Shown here in pieces: positions 25,811 through 35,880 of a stretch of 64,000 nt of DNA. The notes under the pieces are model-generated. The model was given only the letters and a program-made list of their open reading frames with translations. It searched no databases and was not told the DNA's origin. Numbering within the stretch: the stretch's first letter is position 1; the number at the start of each line of letters is the position of its first letter. The DNA is from Nostoc sp. MG11 (GTDB lineage Bacteria; Cyanobacteriota; Cyanobacteriia; Cyanobacteriales; Nostocaceae), in assembly GCF_014904695.1 (NCBI RefSeq), contig NZ_JACXXN010000005.1:62001-126000 (forward strand), in the 5' to 3' direction. The translations under genes were made by a program, and so were the position numbers.

Positions 25811-26522
25811 TAAAACAAAAATATTGAGCTTTGAAAACTGTATTTATTCGCATTTATGAAATGTTAATAATTCATCCTATCTTTATCCTTGTTTACAGAC
25901 AGTAATATCTTCAGAGTTTTTACTGAAAGATTCAGTATAAGGTATAAACAATCAAGTATATCCTCCAAGTTGGTTCAGGGTTCTGCCAAAAATATACTTT
26001 GTTTAGCCAGTAGTTATACTTGCTATCTGGATCAACTCAATAGGTATCTCACTTACTTTTAGATAGACGAGACGCTTATCTATAAAAGTATTCAGCATTC
26101 ATTCTTGTTGATGATTCATGTTGATTATTTAACTTAATAATTTACTAACTCTGTATCCAATTTTTCCACATTTTTAATCATTTATACCTGATCATTTTTT
26201 AATCATTAAACGATAAGATAAATCCAAAAAGCAAAATGTTCCTTTAAATTCTAAATCTTTGCTCAAGATGACTCTAAAAATGAGATTATAGTGACAAGAC
26301 TAATTTCCAATTTTATGGAATAGTGTTGATAAAATCTGTCTGCTTCTATACTCATCGAAGGCATCATCTCTACAGATCAAGTCTAGTAAGCCAGGCTTGA
26401 TTGAGATTTTTAAATTTGCACAAGTAAATTTTGTATGTGCGATCGTGAGTTACAGTTGCTCAAGAATTTTTATAAACACTTGACAAAAACATCAACTTAT
26501 ATAACGTTTATGAGGCTAAATC
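25811..26522. other. Long AT-rich intergenic region
   Basis: About 710 bases without a credible gene. A weak inverted repeat ATCAAG...CTTGAT lies at about 26377-26404. The last 20 bases include TGAGG as ribosome site for the next gene. Promoters for both flanking genes must be here. Confidence 0.4.
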
Positions 26523-26849
26523 GTGATTATAACTACTACTGATGTGATTCAAGGAGCCGTTATTGACTCATATCTAGGCATTGTGACGGCGGAAGTAGTT
26601 TATGGTAGTAATTTTCTACGAGATTTTTTAGCTAGCATTCGAGACATTATCGGCGGGAGAACTGCTAGCTATGAACGTCTATTTGAACAGGGTCAAAGAA
26701 AGGCATTAGAAGAATTAGAACAACGGGCACAACGTTTAGGAGCAAATGCTGTGATCGGTATTGAAATTGATACTGGCACAATCAATATTGATCAGTCAGG
26801 AGTTTTACTGCTGATTACTGCTACGGGCACTGCTGTGAAGATGCGTTAA
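26523..26849 (+). CDS. YbjQ/UPF0145 family protein
   Basis: Small soluble protein of the YbjQ family (dodecin-like fold, sometimes listed as heavy-metal-binding domain). The motifs TTTDVIQGAVIDSYLGIVTAEVVYGSNFLRDFLASIRDIIGGRTASYE and ALEELEQRAQRLGANAVIGIEIDTG are the family signature. Start is GTG at 26523, with TGAGG nine bases upstream. Length 108 aa is normal. Function of the family is not settled. Confidence 0.92.
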   Translation: MIITTTDVIQGAVIDSYLGIVTAEVVYGSNFLRDFLASIRDIIGGRTASYERLFEQGQRKALEELEQRAQRLGANAVIGIEIDTGTINIDQSGVLLLITATGTAVKMR

Positions 26850-27187
26850 TCTTTATCTTTGTTTTCTAATTAGTTTGTTTTTAGTTTTTATGAAAAATAT
26901 CTACGTTTCCCATCTATTCAGAATTAAAAGTGATTTGCTACAGCAGTTGATAAGTGTATTTAAGTTTGCAAATTTATATGAAGAAAATATAAAAAGCTAA
27001 GATGAACTTAAAGTTAAACTGAAAGTTTTTAAATCCATATAGATAATGGTTATTCCTAGAGATATAGTTATTAATTATTTCTATTGATAGATGTTAAAAC
27101 TCCTGATAACAATTTATTTTTGAACAATGAGCATTAATGTACAAAACAAAGAAAGTTTGCTGAAGTCAGCAACGGAGAAAATAGACT
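26850..27187. other. AT-rich intergenic region
   Basis: About 340 bases with no open frame or clear hairpin. It presumably holds the promoter of the membrane protein gene that follows. Confidence 0.4.
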
Positions 27188-27823
27188 ATGTCATACGCAA
27201 ATAGGGTAGGAAATTCCGATGTTGTTCCTCCTGACCCTGTGGTAGTGGGTCGAGTAGCTGAATATCATGATCTTGTTCGCTGGGGGCCGATTATTTCTGG
27301 TCTACTGGTTGCATTAGCCACTCAATTAATTTTGAGCGCTATTATTGGTGCAGTTGCAGCCGGTACTGTTGAAGGTTCAGGTGCGCCTAGAACAATTGCA
27401 CCTGATGCTGCTGGTAATGCAGGGCTTTGGTCAACAATCGCTTTGTTGATTTCTCTGTTTACTGGTGGTTGGGTTACAGCTCGTGCTTGTGGGCCGATGA
27501 ACCGCAACACAGCGCTTCTCAACGGCGCGATTCTTTGGGCCACTACTTTGGCTGTTAGTTCATGGCTACTTGCAAGCGGAGTATCGGGTGCTTTCGGTGT
27601 TGCTGCTTCCAACGCTGGGGAAGTGATAAACCAGGTACAACAGCAAGGTGGTGTTAATGTACCACAAGCAAACGTAACTGCCCAACAAGCTCGTGAAGCA
27701 GCAGCTAATTTACGTTCAGGATTGTGGTGGTTTGTGTTCGGTTCCTTGCTAGGTTTAATAGCGTCAATGATTGGAGCCGTAACTGGCGCTCGCAGTCCAC
27801 GTGCTAACACTTATAACACTTAA
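27188..27823 (+). CDS. Hypothetical membrane protein, 211 aa
   Basis: Four hydrophobic segments: about residues 32-60 (GPIISGLLVALATQLILSAIIGAVAAG), 80-100 (STIALLISLFTGGWVTA), 110-140 (LLNGAILWATTLAVSSWLLASGVSGAFG) and 178-198 (LWWFVFGSLLGLIASMIGAVTGA). Glycine- and alanine-rich helices and the GGWVTARACGPMNRNTALLNGAI loop recall small bacterial membrane proteins of the TIGR04086/YrzE type, but the match is tentative. A long Gln/Ala loop lies between helices 3 and 4. GGAG stands upstream of the ATG, and a clear terminator follows 34 bp after the stop, so it is a single-gene unit. Confidence 0.8.
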   Translation: MSYANRVGNSDVVPPDPVVVGRVAEYHDLVRWGPIISGLLVALATQLILSAIIGAVAAGTVEGSGAPRTIAPDAAGNAGLWSTIALLISLFTGGWVTARACGPMNRNTALLNGAILWATTLAVSSWLLASGVSGAFGVAASNAGEVINQVQQQGGVNVPQANVTAQQAREAAANLRSGLWWFVFGSLLGLIASMIGAVTGARSPRANTYNT

Positions 27824-27856
27824 AAATCGCCTGGAAATGCAAATTTTACGAATTTT

Positions 27857-27887
27857 AAAAGCACCTTTGAGGAGGTGCTTTTTTTAT
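27857..27887 (+). terminator. Rho-independent terminator
   Basis: Stem AAAAGCACCT / AGGTGCTTTT with a six-base loop and a run of T. It ends the transcript of the membrane protein gene; since the next gene is read towards it, it can serve both. Confidence 0.85.
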
Positions 27888-27899
27888 TTAAACTTAACA

Positions 27900-28160
27900 T
27901 TACCATTTGAGATATGAAGCTTCGATTCCTTGCTCTCTCCTAATCTTGCCATCTTTTTCAAACCAGTCAATTACTTGCTTTGCTGTCAAATCCTCAATGG
28001 CAGTATTGTACTCTTGAGCAATATGCTTCAAAAGCTTCAGTGATGAAATCGTCAATCTTGTTAAAAACTTTTCTGGAGAAGACAACAAAGCGGTGTCTAC
28101 TTTTGCTGATTCGTCCAGGGTTAAAAACTGTGTTGACGGTTGCTGTGATGGTAAATCCAT
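27900..28160 (-). CDS. Hypothetical protein, 86 aa
   Basis: Small acidic, mostly helical protein with ATG at 28160. Residues 27-60 (LLSSPEKFLTRLTISSLKLLKHIAQEY) form a long amphipathic helix, followed by AIEDLTAKQVIDWFEKDGKIRREQGIEASYLKW. I know no family name. It lies between the bidirectional terminator and sufR, on the same strand as sufR but separated by 112 bp, so an operon is possible but not required. Confidence 0.72.
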   Translation of the reverse strand: MDLPSQQPSTQFLTLDESAKVDTALLSSPEKFLTRLTISSLKLLKHIAQEYNTAIEDLTAKQVIDWFEKDGKIRREQGIEASYLKW

Positions 28161-28272
28161 AAAATAAATTTTATCTAAAACTTAGAGGTTCATAAGTAAT
28201 AGGTAATAGCTAATTAAGTAATAGTTACCACTTAGTTATTACCTGTATCCTAAACTGGATATGAACACGAAT

Positions 28273-29025
28273 TTAGTCATTACACTTTTGCTTTCGAGCT
28301 TGCACCAAATAGCCACAACGATGTTCGCCGTTGATAATCCAGTGGGTACGCTCGATTGTACAATCTGGTAGGACGGCGGCAAACATTTCTAATTCATGAC
28401 CGCAAATGCTGGGAAAAGACTCGGCAACGTTGGAAATCGCGCAGTGATGCTCAGTTAAGATAAAGCGATCGCCTAGCTTGTCCCCAGAATCACTTTGTGA
28501 GGAATCAGTGTCTACAGAGTGACACTCTGCCATAAAACCTTCAGCTTTTCTGAGTTCGACTAACTTGCCAACACGCTCTTGTAGTGAACCGTTACCCAAG
28601 CGATCGCGGTATTCTTGAGCTTTACGTTCCCACTGTTTTCGTAAAATTGAGCTAACTTGGTCACGCCCTACGGTTTCTGCTAATGTATCTAGCAGAGAAA
28701 CGGCAAATTCGCCATAGCGATCGCCATAGTTACCGTTCATTGTCCGTTGCAGGCGATCGCGTCCCTGACGACTCAGGTGATAAACGTGCTGCGGACGCCC
28801 CATCCCTCGAACTTCAGGTCTTTGTAACTCGGCACTTTGAGTTTTATGTGCCTGCACCGACGAGTACAAAACTAGCTCCTCCGCCTCTAAATCCTTGAGA
28901 TGGCGACGAATTGCTTGGGGGCTAACATCTAAAACTTCGGCAAGCTCAAAAGCCGTTGCTTGTGAGCGTTTCAGGAGATATTCTAGGATATCTTGCTTAG
29001 TTGAGGACTGGTGAGTAGTCGCCAT
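28273..29025 (-). CDS. sufR: Fe-S cluster biogenesis repressor SufR
   Basis: DeoR/ArsR-like winged-helix repressor that binds a [4Fe-4S] cluster and shuts off the suf operon when clusters are sufficient. The DNA-binding part is residues 8-60 (KQDILEYLLKRSQATAFELAEVLDVSPQAIRRHLKDLEAEELVLY). The C-terminal half has the cysteine cluster-binding region HHCAISNVAESFPSICGHELEMF and VLPDCTIERTHWIINGEHRCGYLV. It is divergent from sufB, with two inverted-repeat operators between them. A dispersed repeat lies in its leader just before the start codon. Confidence 0.95.
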   Translation of the reverse strand: MATTHQSSTKQDILEYLLKRSQATAFELAEVLDVSPQAIRRHLKDLEAEELVLYSSVQAHKTQSAELQRPEVRGMGRPQHVYHLSRQGRDRLQRTMNGNYGDRYGEFAVSLLDTLAETVGRDQVSSILRKQWERKAQEYRDRLGNGSLQERVGKLVELRKAEGFMAECHSVDTDSSQSDSGDKLGDRFILTEHHCAISNVAESFPSICGHELEMFAAVLPDCTIERTHWIINGEHRCGYLVQARKQKCND

Positions 29026-29027
29026 GT

Positions 29028-29050
29028 TCTCTGCGAGACGTTCCGCGAAC
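29028..29050. repeat. Dispersed repeat in the sufR leader
   Basis: The reverse complement contains TTCGCG followed by ACGTCTCGCAGAGAA. The same core is used as coding sequence at the end of pncB (18188-18212). It ends directly before the sufR start, where the ribosome site would be, and may influence sufR translation. Confidence 0.55.
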
Positions 29051-29081
29051 GTCCCAAAAATTTCTGGAAAAATTTGACTTT

Positions 29082-29096
29082 AACAACATTGTTGTT
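29082..29096. promoter_or_regulatory. SufR operator 1
   Basis: Perfect inverted repeat AACAAC-ATT-GTTGTT. It lies on the sufR side of the divergent promoter region. SufR is known to bind CAAC/GTTG inverted repeats. Confidence 0.8.
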
Positions 29097-29126
29097 GTTA
29101 ATTTAGCGTAAAATGAAGATACATTA

Positions 29127-29141
29127 AACAACATAGTTGTT
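29127..29141. promoter_or_regulatory. SufR operator 2
   Basis: Perfect inverted repeat AACAAC-ATA-GTTGTT of the same form as operator 1, 45 bp away (about four helical turns), on the sufB side. Two sites between the divergent genes fit both self-regulation and repression of sufBCDS. Confidence 0.8.
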
Positions 29142-29323
29142 GTTTTACTCTCCACCACCATTCTAACAGCCGTGTAACCATTCCGTAACGCGAGATGGGA
29201 ATCGGCTAAATCCAAACCCGTCTTCCATCCTTAAAAGGCAGGCAGCGCGTTCCTTTAGTTTCCAAAGTTGTAGCGACTGCCATAGAGATTCAACCGAACA
29301 CAGAACGTAAGAGACTATTACCG

Positions 29324-30763
29324 ATGAGTGCCACTGTCAAAACCTTAGTCAACCAACCCTACAAGTACGGCTTTGTCACCGACATTGAGGCCGACACTAT
29401 TCCGCGTGGACTAAACGAAGACGTTATCCGCTTGATCTCCGCTAAGAAGAACGAGCCAGAGTTCATGCTGGAGTTTCGCCTCAAAGCTTATCGTCAGTGG
29501 CAAAAAATGACAGAACCAACTTGGCCTAGTGTCAAGTATCCACCAATAAATTATCAAGATATCATTTACTATTCAGCTCCGAAACAAAAAAAACCAAAGC
29601 TGAACAGTTTAGATGAAGTTGATCCAACCCTCTTGGAAACATTCGAGAAGTTAGGCATTTCTCTGTCTGAACAGAAGCGACTGTCAAACGTCGCCGTTGA
29701 TGCGATTTTCGATAGCGTTTCCGTTGCCACAACTTTTAAGGAAAAACTGGCTGAAGATGGAGTTATTTTCTGTTCAATTTCCGAAGCACTACAAGAACAC
29801 CCAGAACTAATAAAAAAATACCTGGGTAGTGTTGTTCCGGTTGCAGACAACTACTTTGCTGCCTTGAACGCCGCCGTATTCAGCGATGGTTCCTTCGTCT
29901 ATATTCCTAAAGGGGTCAAATGTCCGATGGAACTGTCTACTTACTTCCGCATCAACTCAGGTGATACAGGACAATTTGAGCGGACTTTGATTATTGCCGA
30001 AGAAGGTAGCTATGTTTCCTACTTGGAAGGTTGCACAGCGCCAATGTACGACAGCAACCAACTGCACGCCGCCGTCGTGGAACTTGTTGCCCTCGACAAT
30101 GCTGAGATTAAATACTCCACCGTGCAAAACTGGTATGCTGGAGATGCTAACGGGAAAGGCGGTATTTACAACTTTGTCACCAAACGCGGTTTGTGTCAGG
30201 GCGTAAATTCCAAAATTTCCTGGACTCAAGTAGAAACAGGTTCAGCAATCACTTGGAAATATCCCAGCTGTGTGTTGGTAGGTGATAACTCTGTGGGTGA
30301 ATTCTACTCGGTAGCGCTGACAAATCATAAGCAGCAAGCCGATACCGGCACTAAGATGATTCACGTTGGTAAAAACACTCGCAGTACAATTATCTCTAAA
30401 GGAATCTCCGCGGGTAACTCTAGCAATAGCTACCGGGGTTTGGTGAAAGTAAATCCGAAAGCGCAAGGGGCAAGGAACTATTCTCAGTGCGACTCTATGT
30501 TGATCGGGGATAACGCCCACGCGAATACTTTCCCCTATATCCAAGTGCAAAATAATACTGGAAGAGTGGAGCATGAAGCTTCTACTTCCAAAATTGGGGA
30601 AGATCAGCTGTTCTACTTCGCTCAACGCGGCATTTCCTCAGAAGATGCAATTTCAATGATGGTTAGCGGTTTCTGCAAAGATGTTTTTAGTCAACTCCCG
30701 ATGGAGTTTGCTGTGGAAGCTGATAAGCTGTTGAGTTTGAAGTTAGAAGGCAGTGTCGGGTAA
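29324..30763 (+). CDS. sufB: Fe-S cluster scaffold protein SufB
   Basis: Core scaffold of the SUF machinery; with SufC and SufD it assembles Fe-S clusters from sulfur delivered by SufS. Clear marks: [29 protein letters not shown]-type [52 protein letters not shown], and [26 protein letters not shown] with Cys389, the counterpart of the essential SufB cysteine. Length 479 aa is normal. First gene of sufBCDS, about 180 bp after operator 2. A palindromic repeat separates it from sufC. Confidence 0.97.
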   Translation: MSATVKTLVNQPYKYGFVTDIEADTIPRGLNEDVIRLISAKKNEPEFMLEFRLKAYRQWQKMTEPTWPSVKYPPINYQDIIYYSAPKQKKPKLNSLDEVDPTLLETFEKLGISLSEQKRLSNVAVDAIFDSVSVATTFKEKLAEDGVIFCSISEALQEHPELIKKYLGSVVPVADNYFAALNAAVFSDGSFVYIPKGVKCPMELSTYFRINSGDTGQFERTLIIAEEGSYVSYLEGCTAPMYDSNQLHAAVVELVALDNAEIKYSTVQNWYAGDANGKGGIYNFVTKRGLCQGVNSKISWTQVETGSAITWKYPSCVLVGDNSVGEFYSVALTNHKQQADTGTKMIHVGKNTRSTIISKGISAGNSSNSYRGLVKVNPKAQGARNYSQCDSMLIGDNAHANTFPYIQVQNNTGRVEHEASTSKIGEDQLFYFAQRGISSEDAISMMVSGFCKDVFSQLPMEFAVEADKLLSLKLEGSVG

Positions 30764-30777
30764 TGTTGAAGGTTTAC

Positions 30778-30838
30778 CTCTGTGTCTTTGTGTCTTTGTG
30801 GTGAAGTGAACCACTAAGACACAAAGGCACAAAGAAAC
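30778..30838. repeat. Palindromic repeat between sufB and sufC
   Basis: TGTCTTTGTGTCTTTGTGG and its near-complement CCACTAAGACACAAAGGCACAAAG form a long hairpin in the 92-bp sufB-sufC gap. It has no T-run, so it is a dispersed repeat rather than a simple terminator; it could stabilise or process the message. Confidence 0.6.
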
Positions 30839-30855
30839 AAGAGAAGAGAGAGAAT

Positions 30856-31644
30856 ATGATTAGAGAAAATAGTGGAGTTGTGCTGTCAGTCAGAGATTTG
30901 ACGGCTACAGTTAATGGGACACCGATTCTTAAGGGTTTTAATCTTGAGGTACGTTCCGGTGAAATCCATGCAATTATGGGGCCGAATGGTTCTGGGAAGA
31001 GTACCTTTTCTAAGGTATTGGCTGGGCATCCGGCGTATGAGGTGACTGGTGGTGAGATAATTTTCCAAGGACAAAATCTGCTGGAATTGGAACCAGAAGA
31101 ACGAGCAAGATCTGGCGTATTTCTGGCGTTTCAATATCCGCTAGAAATTCCCGGTGTCAGCAATTTGGATTTTTTGCGAGTGGCTTACAATTCCCGCCGC
31201 AAGGCACAGGGTTTAGAGGAATTGGATGCCTTTGATTTTGACGATCTAATCGAGGAAAAGCTGGATGTGGTGAAGATGAATCCCGCTTTCCTCAGCCGCA
31301 GTTTAAATGAAGGGTTTTCTGGTGGCGAGAAGAAGCGCAACGAAATTCTGCAAATGGCGCTGCTGGAACCGAAATTAGCAATTTTGGATGAAACTGATTC
31401 AGGTTTGGATATTGACGCTCTTAAGATTGTAGCAAGCGGGGTAAATCAGTTGGCAAGTCCAGAAAATGCCACAATTTTGATTACTCACTATCAACGCTTA
31501 CTTAACTATATTGTTCCTGACTACGTGCATGTGATGGCAAACGGGCAGATTCTTCTGTGCGGCGGTAAGGATTTAGCACTAGAGTTAGAATCTCGTGGTT
31601 ATGACTGGATTTTGAAAGATGCTGCAACTGAGGTCGGTGTGTGA
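30856..31644 (+). CDS. sufC: Fe-S assembly ATPase SufC
   Basis: ABC-type ATPase that drives the SufBCD scaffold; it is soluble and not a transporter. It shows Walker [10 protein letters not shown] (about residue 42), Q loop [10 protein letters not shown], the SufC-specific signature [14 protein letters not shown], Walker [17 protein letters not shown] and H loop ITHYQRLL. Length 262 aa. The stop overlaps the sufD start by four bases. Confidence 0.97.
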   Translation: MIRENSGVVLSVRDLTATVNGTPILKGFNLEVRSGEIHAIMGPNGSGKSTFSKVLAGHPAYEVTGGEIIFQGQNLLELEPEERARSGVFLAFQYPLEIPGVSNLDFLRVAYNSRRKAQGLEELDAFDFDDLIEEKLDVVKMNPAFLSRSLNEGFSGGEKKRNEILQMALLEPKLAILDETDSGLDIDALKIVASGVNQLASPENATILITHYQRLLNYIVPDYVHVMANGQILLCGGKDLALELESRGYDWILKDAATEVGV

Positions 31645-33065
31645 TGACTATTCAAGTATCTCCTAGTCCCATTCCTAACTCTGATGCCGTCAGTTTGACA
31701 TCTATGCTGGATAAAGATGTTTATCTAACTGGATTGTTAGAGCAGGTAATAGCAACAAAAACAGAGGGTTGGTTGCAGGAATTACGCGATGGCGCTGCTA
31801 ATTGGGTACGTCATTCAACTATTCCTACCACTCGTGAGGAAGAATGGCGATTTACTGATTTGTCATCTCTGCGACAAGTTCAGTTTCAGGTAAAGGCGCA
31901 ATCAATACCAGCCGATATTTCGGCGCTGATACCAGAAGCTATTAACAGCCGTTTGGTGTTTGTTAATGGCGTTTATGCGCCTGAGTTATCAGCAGTTGCA
32001 GATTTGCCTGATGGTGTTCTGGTAAGTAATTTAGCTGGGTTGTCTGAATCTGATCAGGAGCGTGTTAGGCAGTATTTAGCTCAAGCTGAAGGAGCGCAGG
32101 AAGTATTTACTGCTCTAAATACGGCTGGGATAACTGATGTAGCTGTGGTGTGGGTGGCGAAGAATGTAGTAGTTGAGACGCCTATTCATCTGCTGTTTAT
32201 TTCGGATGCTGGTGAGATACCGACGATTTCGCAGCCGCGTTGTTTGGTGGTGGCGGAGATGGGTAGTAGTGTGACGTTGGTTGAAGAGTATACGAACCGC
32301 AGCGGAAAGTCTGAGCGCCGGCTTCCGGCGAACAGAACTTTCCAAGACAGAGGCGCAAAGAGCGCGGAGAAAGAAGAGGTTTATCTCACCAATGCGGTTA
32401 CAGAGATTTGGGTTGGTGATAATGCCCAGGTGAGTCACACTAGGGTTGAGTGGGAAGGTGCAGAGGCTTTTCATATCGGGAAGACTGCGATCGCTCAAGC
32501 TCGTGATAGTCGATATACTTGTCATGCAATAACTTTAGGTGCAAAGCTATCACGGCACAATTTAGAGATTTTGCAAACTGGTGAGCAAACAGAAACTATT
32601 CTCAACGGTTTGACGATGATCTCTGGTAAGCAGCTGGCGGATACTCATAGTGCGATCGCTCTTAATTATCCTCACGGTATAAGTAAGCAATTGCATAAGT
32701 GTATTGTAGGCGATCGCGCTCATGCGGTGTTCAATGGCAAAGTTTTTGTTCCTAAGCCGGCGCAGTTGACTGATGCAGCTCAGTTAAATCGGAATTTGCT
32801 GCTATCATCTAAAGCCAGAGTTGATACTAAACCTCAATTGGAAATTACGGCAGATAATGTTAAATGCGCTCACGGTGCTACTGTAAGTCAGTTGGAGGAT
32901 GATGAAATATTCTATCTGCAAAGCCGAGGAATCGATGAAAACGATGCTCGCAATTTGTTAATTAACGCTTTCGCGGCCGAAGTTATCAACAAAATACCAG
33001 TTCCATCTTTGCAAGAAATCCTGTTAAGTACTGTCAATAGTCTGAAGTCTCTACTTAATGACTAA
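31641..33065 (+). CDS. sufD: Fe-S assembly protein SufD, with repeat-encoded insertion
   Basis: Partner of SufB in the SufBC2D scaffold. It shows the SufD C-terminal core [61 protein letters not shown] and [27 protein letters not shown] with the conserved His after Cys-Ala. Odd: between [11 protein letters not shown] and [10 protein letters not shown] there are about 25 charged residues ([26 protein letters not shown]). The first 16 are encoded by a 48-bp palindromic repeat also found at 46012 and 57563. It is a multiple of three, so the frame survives; the insert lies in a surface loop of the beta-helix by expectation. Confidence 0.95.
   Translation: MMTIQVSPSPIPNSDAVSLTSMLDKDVYLTGLLEQVIATKTEGWLQELRDGAANWVRHSTIPTTREEEWRFTDLSSLRQVQFQVKAQSIPADISALIPEAINSRLVFVNGVYAPELSAVADLPDGVLVSNLAGLSESDQERVRQYLAQAEGAQEVFTALNTAGITDVAVVWVAKNVVVETPIHLLFISDAGEIPTISQPRCLVVAEMGSSVTLVEEYTNRSGKSERRLPANRTFQDRGAKSAEKEEVYLTNAVTEIWVGDNAQVSHTRVEWEGAEAFHIGKTAIAQARDSRYTCHAITLGAKLSRHNLEILQTGEQTETILNGLTMISGKQLADTHSAIALNYPHGISKQLHKCIVGDRAHAVFNGKVFVPKPAQLTDAAQLNRNLLLSSKARVDTKPQLEITADNVKCAHGATVSQLEDDEIFYLQSRGIDENDARNLLINAFAAEVINKIPVPSLQEILLSTVNSLKSLLND
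32304..32351. repeat. Palindromic repeat, copy A, in frame inside sufD
   Basis: Begins GGAAAGTCTGAGC, has a GCCGG..CCGGC stem and ends CAGAACTTTCCAAGACAGA. Copies B (46012-46057) and C (57563-57610) share the outer arms almost base for base and differ in the central stem, where changes are compensated. Length 48 bp, a multiple of three, read as [16 protein letters not shown]. Confidence 0.8.
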
Positions 33066-33096
33066 TGACTAATTATTAATTACTATTTCATTACCA

Positions 33097-34359
33097 ATGA
33101 CTTTCACTCCTACAAAAACCCTTGCCGATAAAGTTCGCGCTGACTTCCCGATATTGCGTCAGGAAGTCAATGGGAAACCTTTGGTTTATCTCGATAATGC
33201 TGCGACATCGCAAAAACCTTTGCTGGTATTAAATACCCTGCGGGATTACTACGAGCAATATAATGCTAACGTGCATCGGGGCGCTCATACCCTCAGTGCC
33301 AAAGCTACTGATGCTTATGAAGGTGCGCGAGACAAAGTTGCCAAATTTATTAATGCTGCATCGCGTCAGGAAATTATTTACACCCGCAACGCAACTGAGG
33401 CGATTAACTTAGTAGCCTATAGCTGGGGAATGAATAATTTGCAGCAGGGCGATGAAATTATTCTGTCGGTGATGGAACACCATAGTAATATTGTACCGTG
33501 GCAGTTTGTGGCACAAAAGACGGGTGCCGTATTGAAATTTGTGGGACTGACACCAGAAGAAACTTTTGATTTAGAACAGTTTAAGAAGCTGATTTCTAAC
33601 AAAACCAAATTGGTTTCAACTGTGCATGTTTCTAACACTTTGGGTTGTATTAATCCAGTGCAAGAAATTGTTGCGATCGCTCACCAATACGGTGCTAAAG
33701 TTTTAATTGATGCTTGCCAAAGTGTCCCTCATATACCTGTTGATGTGCAGCAGATAGACTGTGATTGGTTGGTTGCTTCCGGTCACAAAATGTGTGCTCC
33801 AACTGGGATAGGATTTTTGTATGGCAAGTTGGAATTGTTGGAATCTATGCCACCGTTCTTTGGTGGTGGTGAGATGATTGCAGAGGTATTTTTAGACCAT
33901 TCTACTTATGCAGAATTACCGCATAAATTTGAAGCTGGTACACCTGCAATTGGGGAAGCGATCGCTCTTGGTGCAGCAATCGATTATCTTAATAACATAG
34001 GTATGGATAAAATCCACGCCTACGAAGCAGAATTAACAGCTTATTTATTTCAACAATTAGAGCAAATTCCTCAAATTCGGATTTACGGCCCTAAACCGAA
34101 TGCTCAAGGAGAAGGTAGAGCAGCTTTAGCTGCATTTACAGCGGGAGAAGTCCACGCCAATGATATATCTACATTATTAGATCAAGAAGGCGTTGCTATT
34201 CGTTCTGGGCATCACTGCACTCAACCATTACACCGTTACTTAAGTCTTGCTGCAACCGCACGAGCAAGTTTATCTTTCTACAACACCCACGAGGAAATTG
34301 ATGTTTTCATCAAAGCGTTGAAGGAAACCCTTGACTTTTTTGCTGGTTTTTCAAGTTAA
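33097..34359 (+). CDS. sufS: Cysteine desulfurase SufS
   Basis: PLP enzyme that takes sulfur from cysteine for the SUF system. Family marks: [56 protein letters not shown], the PLP lysine in [18 protein letters not shown] (Lys231) and the group II active cysteine in [12 protein letters not shown] (Cys374). Length 420 aa is usual. Last gene of the suf operon, 31 bp after sufD; a weak hairpin (34387-34414) follows. No SufE gene is adjacent. Confidence 0.97.
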   Translation: MTFTPTKTLADKVRADFPILRQEVNGKPLVYLDNAATSQKPLLVLNTLRDYYEQYNANVHRGAHTLSAKATDAYEGARDKVAKFINAASRQEIIYTRNATEAINLVAYSWGMNNLQQGDEIILSVMEHHSNIVPWQFVAQKTGAVLKFVGLTPEETFDLEQFKKLISNKTKLVSTVHVSNTLGCINPVQEIVAIAHQYGAKVLIDACQSVPHIPVDVQQIDCDWLVASGHKMCAPTGIGFLYGKLELLESMPPFFGGGEMIAEVFLDHSTYAELPHKFEAGTPAIGEAIALGAAIDYLNNIGMDKIHAYEAELTAYLFQQLEQIPQIRIYGPKPNAQGEGRAALAAFTAGEVHANDISTLLDQEGVAIRSGHHCTQPLHRYLSLAATARASLSFYNTHEEIDVFIKALKETLDFFAGFSS

Positions 34360-34386
34360 ATATAGACAATGTTTAGATGCTAATTG

Positions 34387-34414
34387 TGCCAATTATAGTT
34401 ACTTATAGTTGGCA
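34387..34414 (+). terminator. Possible terminator of the suf operon
   Basis: TGCCAATTATA / TATAGTTGGCA inverted repeat (one mismatch) with a six-base loop, followed by TAATTT. It is A/T-rich and lacks a long T-run, so it is only a candidate. Confidence 0.4.
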
Positions 34415-34452
34415 TAATTTAACTACCTGGGTTATTTACAGGAGCAGCTAAA

Positions 34453-35093
34453 ATGTCATACAGTGATTTCACTCTAGACAAAGTTAGAAAAACTTTTAGT
34501 CTAAACTATTGCTGATAAAACTGATATATTTGTTTGCATCTTTACCTGAAATAGAGTGTCCACTATTACTTGCAGAAGTATTGCGTGAAAGTGTACCTTT
34601 AGCTCTTGCTACTAATACTGAAAAAGCTCGTTCAGAGATGATTATTGCACCTATTTTAATTGCTATTAGAAAATATTTGAATAATCAAATAAGTTTATTT
34701 TCAGGCATAGATTTTAGTGTTGATATAGCACTAGGCTTAAATGGAAATTGCGATTTTATTATTAGCCGTTCACCAGAATTACTAATTCTTAACGCACCAG
34801 TTGTCACAATTGTAGAAGCTAAACAAGAAAATATCAATGCAGGATTAGGTCAGTGTGTAGCGGAGATGTTAGCAGCTAAATTGTTTAATGAACGTGAGGG
34901 CAATAATATTCAGACAATTTATGGTACTGTTACCACTGGAACTAACTGGAAGTTTTTGAAGCTGATTGGACAAGTAGTTGAAATTGACTTGAGTGAATAT
35001 TATATTAGTGACATAGATAAAATTTTAGGAATTTTATCTAACATCCTGACGGAAGAAGTATTTGAATATGCTTGTCAAGTCAACGCCTGCTGA
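34453..35093 (+). pseudogene. Frameshifted hypothetical gene (cyanobacterial, endonuclease-like fold)
   Basis: The original gene starts at ATG 34453 ([17 protein letters not shown]) but stops after 20 codons. The rest, from [22 protein letters not shown] on, is intact in another frame up to 35093. Two small insertions explain this: one extra A at about 34503-34505 (frame then reads [11 protein letters not shown]) and a 4-bp tandem duplication TTTGTTTG at about 34530. Together they add five bases. The body includes [12 protein letters not shown]-type [39 protein letters not shown] and [11 protein letters not shown], a layout (E..D..ExK) resembling restriction-endonuclease folds. It overlaps the start of the following Uma2 gene by 26 bases. 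Confidence 0.8.
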
Positions 35094-35700
35094 ACAAAGA
35101 ACAGTGCTACATAACATTAGCTGGGAAACCTTTGAAGCCTTGCTGAGAGATACAGGTGAAGATAGAGGTTCTCGGTTTGCTTATGACTGCGGCACTTTAG
35201 AAATTATGACCCCACTTTTTGAACATGAAAACCCCAAAATTCAATTTGACCGCTTTATATTCGCTTTAGCTGAAGAAGTGGGAATAGAAATTAAAAGTGC
35301 TGGTTCTACAACACTAAAGCGTCGATTAGCACGTCAAGGTATAGAACCAGATAACTGCTACTACATACAAACTGAATCGAGAGTCAGAGGTAGGAGAACG
35401 CTAAATTTAGAAAATGATCCGCCGCCTGACTTAGCAATTGAAATTGACATTACTAGCAGTTCAGTTAACAAATTTGGTATTTACGCAGCGTTAGGTATAA
35501 CTGAACTTTGGACATATGATGGACAAAATTTAAAATTTTATCAGTTGGTAGAGGAGCAATATATTGAGTGTAAGTTTAGTATTGCTTTTCCTTTTGTATC
35601 GATGAGTGAGATAAGCAGATTTATCGAGCAAAGTAAAAACATGGGGGAAATTGCTTTGCTGAAAACTTTTCGAGCTTGGGTGAGGGAGAAGATAGGATAA
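35068..35700 (+). CDS. Uma2 family endonuclease (DUF820)
   Basis: PD-(D/E)XK-type nuclease family, very abundant in cyanobacteria, function mostly unknown. Seen: the helix [14 protein letters not shown], the strand [24 protein letters not shown], and the catalytic [35 protein letters not shown] (D...ExD pattern). Length 210 aa from the ATG at 35068; a TTG two codons earlier is possible. The start lies inside the 3' end of the preceding pseudogene. Confidence 0.9.
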   Translation: MLVKSTPAEQRTVLHNISWETFEALLRDTGEDRGSRFAYDCGTLEIMTPLFEHENPKIQFDRFIFALAEEVGIEIKSAGSTTLKRRLARQGIEPDNCYYIQTESRVRGRRTLNLENDPPPDLAIEIDITSSSVNKFGIYAALGITELWTYDGQNLKFYQLVEEQYIECKFSIAFPFVSMSEISRFIEQSKNMGEIALLKTFRAWVREKIG

Positions 35701-35880
35701 GTTAGTAAATATTTTTACTATAAATACTGGATGTAACCATTAAAATATAAATAAAATTTTATTTTTTTTGTTGAATATTCTATGTTGAAGTTCACCTTTA
35801 AAAGTTGTTGTCTCACCTGGTTGCAGCAGGATATTCTTTACAAAGACTTTATTGGATTCACAGCGATCGCCCAACAACAC

